Shown in pieces: positions 26,693 through 35,261 of a stretch of 64,000 nt of DNA; position 1 is the first letter of the stretch, and every line of letters begins with the position of its first letter. Both the position numbers and the translations under genes were made by a program. The notes below the pieces were generated by a model, which saw only the letters and a program-made list of their open reading frames with translations, did no database searches and was not told the DNA's origin. The stretch lies in contig NZ_JAVIFU010000039.1 of the NCBI RefSeq assembly GCF_031157315.1, forward strand, positions 1 through 64,000, written 5' to 3'. Source of the stretch: Paenibacillus sp. LHD-38. Lineage in GTDB: Bacteria > Bacillota > Bacilli > Paenibacillales > Paenibacillaceae.

Positions 26693-27889
26693 TTAAGCAC
26701 TCGTTTTGGCGAGGCTGTTCTCCACGGCCTTGCGGCGGGAGCGGATGTGCGAGACTCCAAAAAACGTGGCGGCTGTTGCTGCGGCAAGGATAACTCCAGT
26801 AGCGCCGATCCAGCTTATGGAATTGAGGGAGGCTTGCTCTACGATAACGCCGCCAAGGCCTGCGCCGGCTGCCATGCCTAGCTGGAGGATTGAGCTGTTC
26901 AAGCTAAGCATAATACCGGATGCCTCCGGTGCAAGAGACATGAGATGATACTGCTGAGTCGGACCGGATGACCATGCCGTGAAAGCCCAAAGCATGAGCA
27001 GCGGGAAGACGATAATCGGAGATTGCCCGGCAATTGAAAGTAATACGAGGGCAATCGTATGAAACAGCATGCCGCTGACTAACGTACGCGGAGCACCCCA
27101 TTTGTCGGTGCTGAAGCCTCCGAATTTGGAGCCGAAGAGACTTGCTATACCGAAAGCGAATAGTCCAATGCTGACACCTTGCTCGCTGAGCTTAGTGACA
27201 GTAAGCAGAAACGGAGAAATATACGTATAAACGATCGAGTAACCGCCGATCCATAAGAACGTTACCGTTAAGGCGATTGCGATTTTTGGTTGTTTCAATA
27301 ATGCGAGCTGATTGCGAAGAGGGACGGGCGCCTCGCCATCTGTTTGAGGAATGGCGGTCACGATGATAAGCATCGCCAAGAGTCCCAATAAACCGATAAC
27401 CCCGAAGATTAGCTTCCAATCGTAGAACGAAGCCGCTAATCTTCCAAGAGGAACCCCGATGATTAACGCTGTGCTGAAGCCCATAACGAGCGTAGCGATC
27501 GCGCTGCCTTGTTTACCCGGAGGGGCCAGCTTCGCTGCGACGGTTAATGCGGTAACGACGAATACCCCGGTACTGAGCGCAAGGATGACTCTGGATACGA
27601 TTAAAAATTCAAATCCGGGCAAGATAAGGGCAATCAAGTTGCCGACCGCGAATACGCCTAATGAGTAGAGAAGCAGACGGCGGCGCTCCATGCGTGCGCT
27701 GACAGCCATGAGAATAGGAGTGCCAAACGCGTAAGCGAGTGAGAAAACGGTAATTAATTGGCCGGCTGCAGACACGGAAACGCCAATGTCTGCCGCAACC
27801 TTATCCAATATGCCTGCAATAATAAATTCAGAAGTACCAACCAGAAAGCTGATTATGGCAAGCAGATAAATCTTCCATGCGTTAGACAT
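26693..27889 (-). CDS. MFS efflux transporter, DHA1 type
   Basis: A 398-residue, 12-helix major facilitator resembling AraJ/YdhP-type exporters (VGTSEFIIAGILDKVA in TM1, RMERRRLLLYSLGVF in the A-loop). The preferred ATG at 27889 follows GGAGAGAGGAGC; an in-frame ATG sixteen codons upstream lies over the operator. It follows an ArsR gene in the same direction, 71 bp away, with its own copy of the repressor's operator, so drug- or metabolite-inducible efflux is likely. Substrate unknown. Confidence 0.92.
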   Translation of the reverse strand: MSNAWKIYLLAIISFLVGTSEFIIAGILDKVAADIGVSVSAAGQLITVFSLAYAFGTPILMAVSARMERRRLLLYSLGVFAVGNLIALILPGFEFLIVSRVILALSTGVFVVTALTVAAKLAPPGKQGSAIATLVMGFSTALIIGVPLGRLAASFYDWKLIFGVIGLLGLLAMLIIVTAIPQTDGEAPVPLRNQLALLKQPKIAIALTVTFLWIGGYSIVYTYISPFLLTVTKLSEQGVSIGLFAFGIASLFGSKFGGFSTDKWGAPRTLVSGMLFHTIALVLLSIAGQSPIIVFPLLMLWAFTAWSSGPTQQYHLMSLAPEASGIMLSLNSSILQLGMAAGAGLGGVIVEQASLNSISWIGATGVILAAATAATFFGVSHIRSRRKAVENSLAKTSA

Positions 27890-27924
27890 AAAATAGTGCT
27901 CCTCTCTCCACTCCAATAATTTTA

Positions 27925-27946
27925 TATTTCTAAACATATAGAAATA
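27925..27946. promoter_or_regulatory. ArsR operator upstream of MFS gene
   Basis: TATTTCTA-N6-TAGAAATA, perfect 8-bp arms, 36 bp before the MFS start. The same half-sites and spacing occur upstream of the ArsR gene. TATAAA on the minus strand overlaps it and could be the -10 box. Confidence 0.75.
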
Positions 27947-27960
27947 GTAAACAAAAAAAA

Positions 27961-28242
27961 TTACTCCAACAAGTACGGCGCGTATTTTTGCGCCATTTTG
28001 CGGTTCACACTGTAGTAGATATACGTTCCGTCCTTGCGTAGATCCAGCAATCCGCTTTCTGTTAATTGCTTCAAGTGATGAGACAGCGTGGAACCTGCAA
28101 CGGATTCAAGCTTTGAACCAATATCAGAGCAGCACAAATTTTTCTCCTCGGTGAGCAGCAGAGCTATTTTGAGCCGTGTAGGCTCGCCTAGCGCTTTATA
28201 TACTTTGACAGCTTCTCGTACGTCCGCATGATCTTCAGTCAT
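27961..28242 (-). CDS. ArsR-family repressor of the MFS gene
   Basis: A 93-residue winged-helix repressor (YKALGEPTRLKIALLL, recognition helix VAGSTLSHHLKQLTESGLL, wing LRKDGTYIYYSVN). A CC pair precedes the recognition helix (NLCCSDIG), at the position of the ELCVCD metal site in arsenic/cadmium sensors, but the pattern is not exact. ATG at 28242 has AAGGTGAAG upstream; an in-frame ATG at 28353 would place the operator inside the gene. Two identical operators indicate autoregulation plus control of the exporter. Confidence 0.9.
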   Translation of the reverse strand: MTEDHADVREAVKVYKALGEPTRLKIALLLTEEKNLCCSDIGSKLESVAGSTLSHHLKQLTESGLLDLRKDGTYIYYSVNRKMAQKYAPYLLE

Positions 28243-28267
28243 TGTGGCTTCACCTTTTCTACAGTTG

Positions 28268-28291
28268 TTATTTCTATATGCGTAGAAATAA
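28268..28291. promoter_or_regulatory. ArsR operator upstream of its own gene
   Basis: TTATTTCTA-N6-TAGAAATAA, perfect 9-bp arms, 26 bp before the ArsR start, containing the same 8-bp arms as the MFS operator. Confidence 0.78.
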
Positions 28292-28393
28292 GATAGCATA
28301 CCTTTTTTGGAATGTAAACAGGGGGGTCGTAAATAAAGGGCATGCAGGAGCAAGAGGCTCAGAGGTGCATAGGCTGCTCTTGCTCAAGCGATG

Positions 28394-29374
28394 CTATAGC
28401 TTATGTGCATCAACCCAATTGGTTAAAAACTTCAGCTTGCCGTCAAAATAACCGTCATCCTGCCAAGCTCCCCAAACATCGCTTCTTCCGGTATGCAGAC
28501 CAATCAGCCATAGCTGCCTGACAGCCACGAATAACGGAATCATAGCAAGATCCTCCTCACTCAAGGGACGCTCCTTCAAGTAAGCATGGAGGAATATATC
28601 CCAGTACTCGTCCTCAAAGCTGCTGTTGTCTTGCTTGCCATGCACACGATCCCATAGAAAGACAGACAGGTCATACGAGCGCCAGCCCATGCCGCAGCAG
28701 TCGAAATCGAAGTGGGTTAAGGATCCGTCATCGGAATGATAGACATTCCAACCATGCAGATCGCCATGGCATATCCCCCAGTCGTAAGCACCGCTTGAGG
28801 CTGTAATGAGCTGCTCTTTCAGTCTTTCTGCGATTTCTATGACATGCTTGCTGTCCTCGGGACGATGCTTTAGAAAAGGGAGCAACTGCTCCAGCGGTTC
28901 ATCAATTAGATGATGGGTGTCCAGTTCAAAGCGGCTATGCTTAGGTACATATTGATCCATGGCATGATGAAGATGCGCAACGGCATGACCGTAGGATTTG
29001 CTCGTTTCCGCGTCGACTTTACCCACACCCTCGGCGAACGTGAACAACGCGGCATAACGAATGCCTTCCGGTGCGTTCAACTCGGTCAACAGCTCACTGT
29101 CCCGCCTCGGAATAGGATGCGAGACGGGCAGATCCCAGCTGGATAAATAAGCGAGCAGCTCAAGCTCGAACCGGATATCGGATTCCGTTCTCCACTTATG
29201 CTTATAGATACGCAAGATAAATTTTCCGCGATCTGTCTTGACCTCGTACGTGTCATTTAAGCCGTTCGAGATAAATCGGCTCCCTTGCGGTGTCCCGATA
29301 TCATACTGCTCGGCCATAGCTTCAAAAAGCTCATCCTTATGGAACACCGTATGCACGGCAGTAATGTTCAGCAT
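28394..29374 (-). CDS. Aminoglycoside-phosphotransferase-fold kinase
   Basis: A 326-residue small-molecule kinase of the APH/choline-kinase fold. An N-lobe lysine lies in GKFILRIYKHKW, the catalytic Brenner motif is CHGDLHGWNVY and the metal-binding motif is HFDFDCCG. Overall it resembles homoserine-kinase/SrkA-like proteins more than true resistance enzymes; substrate not predictable. AAAAGGATGATGCAGG precedes the ATG. A 9-bp stem (28348-28356 with 28377-28385) just beyond the stop may act as a weak terminator. Confidence 0.85.
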   Translation of the reverse strand: MLNITAVHTVFHKDELFEAMAEQYDIGTPQGSRFISNGLNDTYEVKTDRGKFILRIYKHKWRTESDIRFELELLAYLSSWDLPVSHPIPRRDSELLTELNAPEGIRYAALFTFAEGVGKVDAETSKSYGHAVAHLHHAMDQYVPKHSRFELDTHHLIDEPLEQLLPFLKHRPEDSKHVIEIAERLKEQLITASSGAYDWGICHGDLHGWNVYHSDDGSLTHFDFDCCGMGWRSYDLSVFLWDRVHGKQDNSSFEDEYWDIFLHAYLKERPLSEEDLAMIPLFVAVRQLWLIGLHTGRSDVWGAWQDDGYFDGKLKFLTNWVDAHKL

Positions 29375-29567
29375 ACCTGCATCATCCTTTTGATCGTTTT
29401 ATTTGTATAGCCTTATCCTATCCGAATCGACAGTGGAAAGAGATAGAAATATTGGCTATAGCTGTTTTTTACCTGAATGGCTGCATGACGGACGCTTGGA
29501 AAAAGGGATTTACAATAAATGGGCGAATACCATTATCCATCCTATTCGAACAAAGGAGCAGAAGAAC

Positions 29568-29960
29568 ATGACTGAAAAATTCAGTTCACTTACCGTGTTA
29601 ATGGTATCTGATTTAGCAAGGTCCCAAACTTTTTACCGCGAGGTGTTAGGATTTAACGTTAATGATTGGTGGACAGAGCGAGGCGGACTGCATGGTGTAG
29701 CGCTTAAGCTGTTCCAAGCTGCCGATCCGGCAGATGTAAAGCCTAATAAATCTCCCGCTGGCGGAGGATATGCGGTTGATGTGCAGGTTTATACGAATAC
29801 TTGGGCACAGCTGGATGCTCTGTATGAAGAGTTTACAAGCAAAGGCGCGGTCATTTCTGTGGAGCCGGTTATTTATGCAGACGGAGGACCGTGGAAGGAA
29901 TTTGTGATCGAGGATCCGGACGGCTACCATTTCGCGTTCGGCGGAACGGACGGCAAGTAA
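29568..29960 (+). CDS. VOC-family (glyoxalase-like) protein
   Basis: A 130-residue vicinal-oxygen-chelate protein with paired beta-alpha-beta-beta-beta modules: SSLTVLMVSDLARSQTFYREVLGF and, in the second module, PWKEFVIEDPDGYHFAFGG. The C-terminal ExxDPDGxxFxF pattern is typical; enzymatic function is open. ATG at 29568 has AAAGGAGC nine bases upstream; the open frame back to 29403 shows no family-like sequence. Confidence 0.88.
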   Translation: MTEKFSSLTVLMVSDLARSQTFYREVLGFNVNDWWTERGGLHGVALKLFQAADPADVKPNKSPAGGGYAVDVQVYTNTWAQLDALYEEFTSKGAVISVEPVIYADGGPWKEFVIEDPDGYHFAFGGTDGK

Positions 29961-29988
29961 GGCGAAGCGTAGAGGAAGTCTATGCGAA

Positions 29989-30039
29989 AAAAAAGGGAAT
30001 GCCCAAGCAGCTAGGCTGCTTATGGGCATTCCCTTTTTT
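29989..30039. terminator. Bidirectional terminator
   Basis: A long stem (AAAGGGAATGCCC / GGGCATTCCCTTT) with an inner AAGCAG / CTGCTT stem, A-run before and T-run after, between the converging VOC and ilvE genes. Confidence 0.9.
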
Positions 30040-30107
30040 AAAAATTATATTAGAATTTACGATTTGTTACTTTACCGCGAAATTACGGTTACAGCCGTTT
30101 ATGCTTC

Positions 30108-31199
30108 TTATACGTTAACAGGAGTGGCTTCGACCATCCAGCCAAGCGGGTCTTCCAGCTTGCCCATTTGAATGCCGGTCAGCGTATCATAAAGCTTCTT
30201 GGACAGCTCGCCTGTCTGGCCTTGGTTAATGACGAGCACGTCATCCTGCCAGTTCAGTTCGCCGATTGGTGAAATAACGGCTGCGGTCCCCGTGCCAAAA
30301 GCCTCCTCGAGCTCGCCATTGCGGCTAGCCTCGTACAGCTCTTCAATTGTAATCGGACGTTCTACGACGTCAACGTTCCAATACTGAAGCAGCTGAATGA
30401 TAGAATTTCGGGTAACGCCGTCCAAAATACTGCCATTTAACGCAGGCGTATGAACGACTCCGTTAATTTTGAAAAAGACGTTCATGCTGCCGACTTCCTC
30501 GATATATTTGCGATGTACGCCATCGAGCCAAAGGACCTGGGAATACCCTTTCTCCTTAGCAAGCTCCTGGGCTTTCAGGCCTGCCGCATAATTTCCGGCA
30601 GTTTTCGCTTCACCGACGCCGCCCTTAACGGAACGAACGTATTCCGATTCGACGAAGATTTTAACCGGATTAACGCCTTCCGTATAATAAGCGCCTACCG
30701 GCGACATGATGATGATAAATTGGTAATGGGTGGATGGCGCTACGCCAAGCTGCGGTTGAGTGGCGATAATGAAGGGACGGATGTACAGCGACGTGCTGGG
30801 TGCTGTTGGGATCCAATCCTTATCGACGGCAATTAGCTGCTTCAAGGCTTCAATAACGGTATCGATATCAAGCTCGGGAACACTAAGGCGTTCGTTAGAG
30901 CGGTTCATTCTCTGTATATTTTTTTGAGGTCTGAACAGCAATATGCGGCCATCATCGGCTTTATACGCTTTCAATCCTTCGAATATCGTTTGCCCGTAGT
31001 GGAAAACCTTTGCTGCGGGGTCTAGTACGATCGGTTGGTAAGGTTGGATACGAGGCTTATGCCAGCCTTTGTCCGTCGAATACTCCATAATAAACATATG
31101 ATCCGTAAAATGATTACCGAATCCGAGCTGATCTGCTGCTGGCTGTTGTTTCTTGTTTTTGGTTAACTCGATTTCCAATGATTGAAGCAATTGGCCCAT
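30108..31199 (-). CDS. ilvE: Branched-chain amino acid aminotransferase
   Basis: Class IV PLP aminotransferase interconverting Leu/Ile/Val and their 2-oxo acids. At 363 residues it is of the longer BCAT type (YGQTIFEGLKAYK, PFIIATQPQLGVAP, PLP Lys in GEAKTAGNYAAGL, IEEVGSMNVFF, LDGVTRNSI). The ATG at 31199 directly abuts AAAGGGAG with no spacing; the TTG three codons inside (31190) has that site at nine bases and may be the true start. It is divergent from a LysR-type gene, which may regulate it. Confidence 0.93.
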   Translation of the reverse strand: MGQLLQSLEIELTKNKKQQPAADQLGFGNHFTDHMFIMEYSTDKGWHKPRIQPYQPIVLDPAAKVFHYGQTIFEGLKAYKADDGRILLFRPQKNIQRMNRSNERLSVPELDIDTVIEALKQLIAVDKDWIPTAPSTSLYIRPFIIATQPQLGVAPSTHYQFIIIMSPVGAYYTEGVNPVKIFVESEYVRSVKGGVGEAKTAGNYAAGLKAQELAKEKGYSQVLWLDGVHRKYIEEVGSMNVFFKINGVVHTPALNGSILDGVTRNSIIQLLQYWNVDVVERPITIEELYEASRNGELEEAFGTGTAAVISPIGELNWQDDVLVINQGQTGELSKKLYDTLTGIQMGKLEDPLGWMVEATPVNV

Positions 31200-31240
31200 C
31201 TCCCTTTAATGATCGATAATTGAATGCTAACACTTCATAC

Positions 31241-31257
31241 GATATATTTAAAATATC
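31241..31257. promoter_or_regulatory. Candidate LysR-type binding site
   Basis: GATAT-N7-ATATC, an AT-rich dyad in the 110-bp region between divergent ilvE and the LysR gene, where a LysR regulator would bind. Symmetry-based inference. Confidence 0.4.
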
Positions 31258-31309
31258 TATTTTATTGAATGTCCATACCTTTTGGGTATAGGTGAACGGA
31301 GTGAACGAT

Positions 31310-32206
31310 TTGGACATGCGTCAGTTGAAATACTTCTTAACTATAGCACAAGAAGGACAGGTTACGCGCGCTGCCAAGCTGCTAAACATGGAGCAGCCTC
31401 CCCTAAGCCGTCAGCTCAAACAGATGGAGGAGGAGCTGAAGGTCAAGCTGTTTGAGCGAAACGGGAAAGGACTTATGCTTACCGATGCGGGAGAGCTGCT
31501 CAAGCAAAAAGCGGAAGCCTTGCTCTTACAGTTCGATGAATCCCTCCGTGAAGTAAAGGGAATGGAGGAGGGGATTCACGGCGTTTTATCCATCGGATCG
31601 GTGGTTTCCTGCATTTCCTTGCTTCCAAAGCGAATTGAGCTATTTAGGGAAAAGTATCCCCAGGTCACGTTCAAAATATCGGAGGGCGATCATTTTTACT
31701 TAGGCGAGCAGCTTGAGAAGCGGGCGATTGATCTTGTGGTCGCGAGGCTGCCGTTTGAGGCGCAGAAGCATCCGCAACAATATTCGATTTTACCGCTGCC
31801 ATCTGATCCGTTCGTAGCCGTTATTCCAAGCTCATGGTCAAAATATTCAGGCAAAGGAGCTTTGTGCATGAAAGAGCTTGCCCAGTTTCCGTTTCTCACG
31901 CTCAAGACGGACAAAACGACGCGCATGCACGAACAGGTCGTGAATGAATGCAAACGGCATGGCTTCGAGCCCAATATTATATGCGAATGCTCGAGCGTTG
32001 CGATTATCATGTCGCTTATCGCAGGCGGGATCGGCGCGACCGTTTTTCCGAAATCGGTCATGTCATCTTTCCCAAGCACCGTCGTCAAAATGCTTGATAT
32101 CGAGGATGCGGACTTTCAATCCGATGTCGGCATCCTTTGGCTAAAAGATCACTACCTGCCTAAGCGGGCGCAGCAGTTTATTGAAAGCTTTCGTACTATG
32201 ATGTAA
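31310..32206 (+). CDS. LysR-family transcriptional regulator
   Basis: A 298-residue LTTR: N-terminal HTH (MRQLKYFLTIAQEGQVTRAAKLL, QPPLSRQLKQMEEELKVKLFER) and a periplasmic-binding-like effector domain (about 90-298). Among possible starts (GTG 31292, GTG 31301, TTG 31310, ATG 31316), TTG 31310 is best spaced from GGAG. It is transcribed away from ilvE and 12 bp ahead of the UDP-sugar pyrophosphorylase gene; either could be a target. The effector is unknown. Confidence 0.9.
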   Translation: MDMRQLKYFLTIAQEGQVTRAAKLLNMEQPPLSRQLKQMEEELKVKLFERNGKGLMLTDAGELLKQKAEALLLQFDESLREVKGMEEGIHGVLSIGSVVSCISLLPKRIELFREKYPQVTFKISEGDHFYLGEQLEKRAIDLVVARLPFEAQKHPQQYSILPLPSDPFVAVIPSSWSKYSGKGALCMKELAQFPFLTLKTDKTTRMHEQVVNECKRHGFEPNIICECSSVAIIMSLIAGGIGATVFPKSVMSSFPSTVVKMLDIEDADFQSDVGILWLKDHYLPKRAQQFIESFRTMM

Positions 32207-32218
32207 AGGAGGGGAAGG

Positions 32219-33595
32219 GTGTTGGAGCCTAAAATAAAACAAGTGGAAGCAACGCTGCTTGCCTATAAGCAGGAGCATGTTCTCAAGGTTTTGAGGCAAT
32301 TGCCTCAAGCCGCAAAGGAAAAGTTGGCTGCACAAGTTGAGCAAATCGATTTCGAGACTTTATTTAAATCCATTGATAAATACACTCGGCTTCCGGTATC
32401 CATAAAAGAACCGATTAAACCGATTTCCTTTGAAGACTGGGAGGATTATGAGGAGCGGGAACAGGCAGCGTATACCGAACGAGGCTGGGAGCTTCTGCGT
32501 GCCGGACGAATCGGGGCAATCGTCGTTGCCGGAGGCCAAGGCAGCAGGTTAGGCCATGACGGTCCCAAAGGTACGCTGGATATCGGTCTTCCATCCCGAA
32601 AGTCGTTATTCCAGCTTCAAGCGGAACGGCTGCTTTATTTATCGGGGAAAGCCGGTAAAGCTATTCCCTGGTATATCATGACGAGCCCTGATAACCACGA
32701 GGCAACGGCAGCCTTTTTTCGTTCGGCAGCCTATTTTGGTTATTCGGCAAAGGATTGTTTCTTCTTTCAGCAAAATACGATGCCTGCGCTCGGTCTTAAT
32801 GGTAAACTGCTGCTTTCGGCAGAAGGAACGGTCCAGCTCGCCCCAAGCGGCAACGGAGAGTGTTTCGCAGCCCTGAAGCGTTCTGGCGCAATTGCCGACA
32901 TGAAGGAAAGAGGGCTTGAATGGCTGTTTTATTACAATGTGGATAATGCGCTTATCAAGGTCGCCGATCCTGCTTTTATCGGAGTGGCCGCTTTACATAA
33001 TAATCCGATTGCCACGAAGGTCATCGAGAAAACGGATGCGGAAGAGAAAATCGGTATTTTTTGTTTGAAGAACGGTCGTCCGGCAGTATTGGAGTACACC
33101 GAAATTCCGGATGACATCAAGGCGGAAAGAACGAAGGACGGACGTTTATTTTATAACCTGGGACATATTTCGATTCATTTATTTAAGCTGGATTTCATAG
33201 AAGAGCATGCCGACGCCGCGCTGCCATATCATGTTGCCACGAAAAAAATGAATGTCTGGGATGAGGGAGGAAGGCTAATCAAGCCTGCTGAGCCTAATGC
33301 ATACAAGCTTGAGCGTTTTATTTTTGACTTTTTCCCATTAGCAAGCCAGCTAACCGTCCTTAAGGCAAGGCGGCAGGAGGAGTTTGCGCCGATAAAAAAC
33401 AAAACGGGAGAGGACAGCCCGCAAAGCGCGCGCAAGCTGGTCATGGAGCTTCACCGGCGCTGGCTGCAAGCTGCGGGTATTCCAAGGGATGAGCTGAATG
33501 GAGATTTTGAAATTTCGCCGTTGCTCTCATACGGCGGCGAAGGGCTGCGGGAAGAAGAATGGACTGGGAGCCTTAAGTTTGGAACTTCTGAATAA
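32219..33595 (+). CDS. Eukaryotic-type UDP-sugar pyrophosphorylase
   Basis: A 458-residue UDPGP-family nucleotidyltransferase (UAP1/UGP type rather than GalU or GlmU type). The nucleotide-binding loop VVAGGQGSRLGHDGPKG lies near residues 102-118, followed by LPSRKSLFQLQAERL and the uridine-site NVDNAL. It should make UDP-GlcNAc or UDP-glucose from UTP and a sugar 1-phosphate. AAGGAGGGG abuts the LysR stop; start is GTG 32219 or the better-spaced TTG 32222. Likely co-transcribed with the LysR gene. Confidence 0.88.
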   Translation: MLEPKIKQVEATLLAYKQEHVLKVLRQLPQAAKEKLAAQVEQIDFETLFKSIDKYTRLPVSIKEPIKPISFEDWEDYEEREQAAYTERGWELLRAGRIGAIVVAGGQGSRLGHDGPKGTLDIGLPSRKSLFQLQAERLLYLSGKAGKAIPWYIMTSPDNHEATAAFFRSAAYFGYSAKDCFFFQQNTMPALGLNGKLLLSAEGTVQLAPSGNGECFAALKRSGAIADMKERGLEWLFYYNVDNALIKVADPAFIGVAALHNNPIATKVIEKTDAEEKIGIFCLKNGRPAVLEYTEIPDDIKAERTKDGRLFYNLGHISIHLFKLDFIEEHADAALPYHVATKKMNVWDEGGRLIKPAEPNAYKLERFIFDFFPLASQLTVLKARRQEEFAPIKNKTGEDSPQSARKLVMELHRRWLQAAGIPRDELNGDFEISPLLSYGGEGLREEEWTGSLKFGTSE

Positions 33596-33617
33596 ATAGG
33601 AATGACACAGGAGAAAA

Positions 33618-33645
33618 GGAACAGCGAAAGCTGCTCCTTTTTTTT
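33618..33645 (+). terminator. Rho-independent terminator
   Basis: Stem GGAACAGC / GCTGCTCC (one A-C mismatch) with GAAA tetraloop and eight T residues. Confidence 0.82.
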
Positions 33646-33772
33646 GGCTCAACGGGCAGGTAATAGTTTACAATACGAACATATGTTTGCTATAATGGAA
33701 TTAGAAAATGGATTGATTAAGGATAAAGATAAAGATAAAGATATGGAATCAATTTGGAATGGAGATGATCAG

Positions 33773-35104
33773 ATGTATGCAGCAAGCTTGATGTCCAATG
33801 AGCTATTGAGCCAGCGGTTAGATGAACATTGCAGTTCTCTTGCGCAATCCGGTTATCTTAACGGCTGCGTGCTCGTTGCTTTAGAGGGACGAATCCTGCT
33901 CAGCAAGGGCTATGGTATGGCAAACTTTGAGCATGATGTTCCGAATACTCCGCAAACGAAATTCCGGATCGGTTCCATTACAAAGCAATTTACGGCTATG
34001 GCTATCGTAATCATGCATGAGCTAAAGCTGCTGAACGTGAACGATTCTGTCTCTAAGTACATTCCTAGCTACCCATACGGCGATAAAATAACGATTCATC
34101 ATCTGCTTACGCATACCGCAGGAATACCGAATTTTACCGCTTTTGACGATTACGTAGCCAGGATGGGGATACCTTCATCAACGGCGGACACGGTTGCCAG
34201 ATTTTCAGGTCTGCCTTTGTTGTTTGAGCCGGGTACGCAATTTGATTACAGCAATTCGGGTTATGTGCTTCTGAGTTATTTGATCGAACAAATATCAGGC
34301 CGATCCTATTCGGATTATATCCATCATGCCTTATTGAAACCGCTCGGCATGATTAATTCGGGATACGATGACGCCGCGAAAATATTGAAAAACCGTGCTG
34401 CGGGCTATGAGGTATGGGGCGGCCTAGTTCATGCGGGATTTACGGATATGTCGATTCCGTCCGGCGCCGGCGGTATGTATTCAACTATTGAGGATCTATA
34501 CATATGGGGGCTTTCCCTGCATTCGCAGCGACAAATCAATGAGCAGGCGTATGAACGAATGACGACGCCTTTCAACGGTAAATACGGCTATGGCTTATTC
34601 GTATATGAAGAAGAGATTCACGGAAGCAATAGGAAAGTAATCGGCCATAGCGGCGGTATTAATGGATTTATTTCCGAAATGAAGCATTACAAGGATGAGG
34701 ATTTAACCTTTATTGTATTGTCCAACCTGGTTACAACGCAGGCTGGGCCTATTAGTAAGCAGTTAGCGCAAATTGCATTTGGCGACGAGCTCCAGCCGCG
34801 GCCAGCCTATATTCCTGTCGTGTTAGCGGCCAGCCGCCAAGAAGAGCTCCTTGGCAGTTATGCTGTCGAGGATGAGCCCAATCTATCGTTGAAGTTAACG
34901 CTTGAGCAGGGAAAGCTCTATATTTCGCAGGACAAATGGTTTAAATTTGAGCTGTGTCCGTATCGCGTTCAAGAGCATAAGATCAATTTTTTCTTGAATG
35001 GGATGGAAGGAACGGTTGCTTATTCTTCTTCCGATGGGGGAGGCGAGCTGCTTGTTCAGCTGTATGGCGGGGAAAAGAAAGCGGTAAAAAGATTTGAGGA
35101 ATAA
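33773..35104 (+). CDS. Beta-lactamase-fold serine hydrolase
   Basis: A 443-residue class C beta-lactamase/DD-peptidase-fold protein (PF00144). Catalytic motifs: SITK (SxxK), YSNSGY (YxN) and GHSGG. A C-terminal beta-rich domain (about 350-443) follows. No signal peptide is visible, so it may be cytoplasmic, an esterase or D-amino-acid amidase rather than an antibiotic-degrading enzyme. ATG 33773 follows GGAG by eight bases; the frame is open further upstream, where a GATAAA hexamer repeat (33722-33743) encodes an unlikely KDKDKD run. Confidence 0.88.
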   Translation: MYAASLMSNELLSQRLDEHCSSLAQSGYLNGCVLVALEGRILLSKGYGMANFEHDVPNTPQTKFRIGSITKQFTAMAIVIMHELKLLNVNDSVSKYIPSYPYGDKITIHHLLTHTAGIPNFTAFDDYVARMGIPSSTADTVARFSGLPLLFEPGTQFDYSNSGYVLLSYLIEQISGRSYSDYIHHALLKPLGMINSGYDDAAKILKNRAAGYEVWGGLVHAGFTDMSIPSGAGGMYSTIEDLYIWGLSLHSQRQINEQAYERMTTPFNGKYGYGLFVYEEEIHGSNRKVIGHSGGINGFISEMKHYKDEDLTFIVLSNLVTTQAGPISKQLAQIAFGDELQPRPAYIPVVLAASRQEELLGSYAVEDEPNLSLKLTLEQGKLYISQDKWFKFELCPYRVQEHKINFFLNGMEGTVAYSSSDGGGELLVQLYGGEKKAVKRFEE

Positions 35105-35261
35105 ATGTGGTGATTTGCGTTTATAAGAAATAATGATAGATAACTTCTATTATCCTTATTGGTAGTTTGAATTTAAATTCGGTATTATGTATTATTATAC
35201 AATTGTTTTTAAGAGAACGGTTTGACTATGTTTATCTTAGATGAAGCAAGGAGACCATGTG

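Noticed and set aside
29403..29567. N-terminal extension of the VOC protein
   Set aside because: The frame is open but the VOC domain starts at 29568, where a good ribosome site exists; upstream residues look random.
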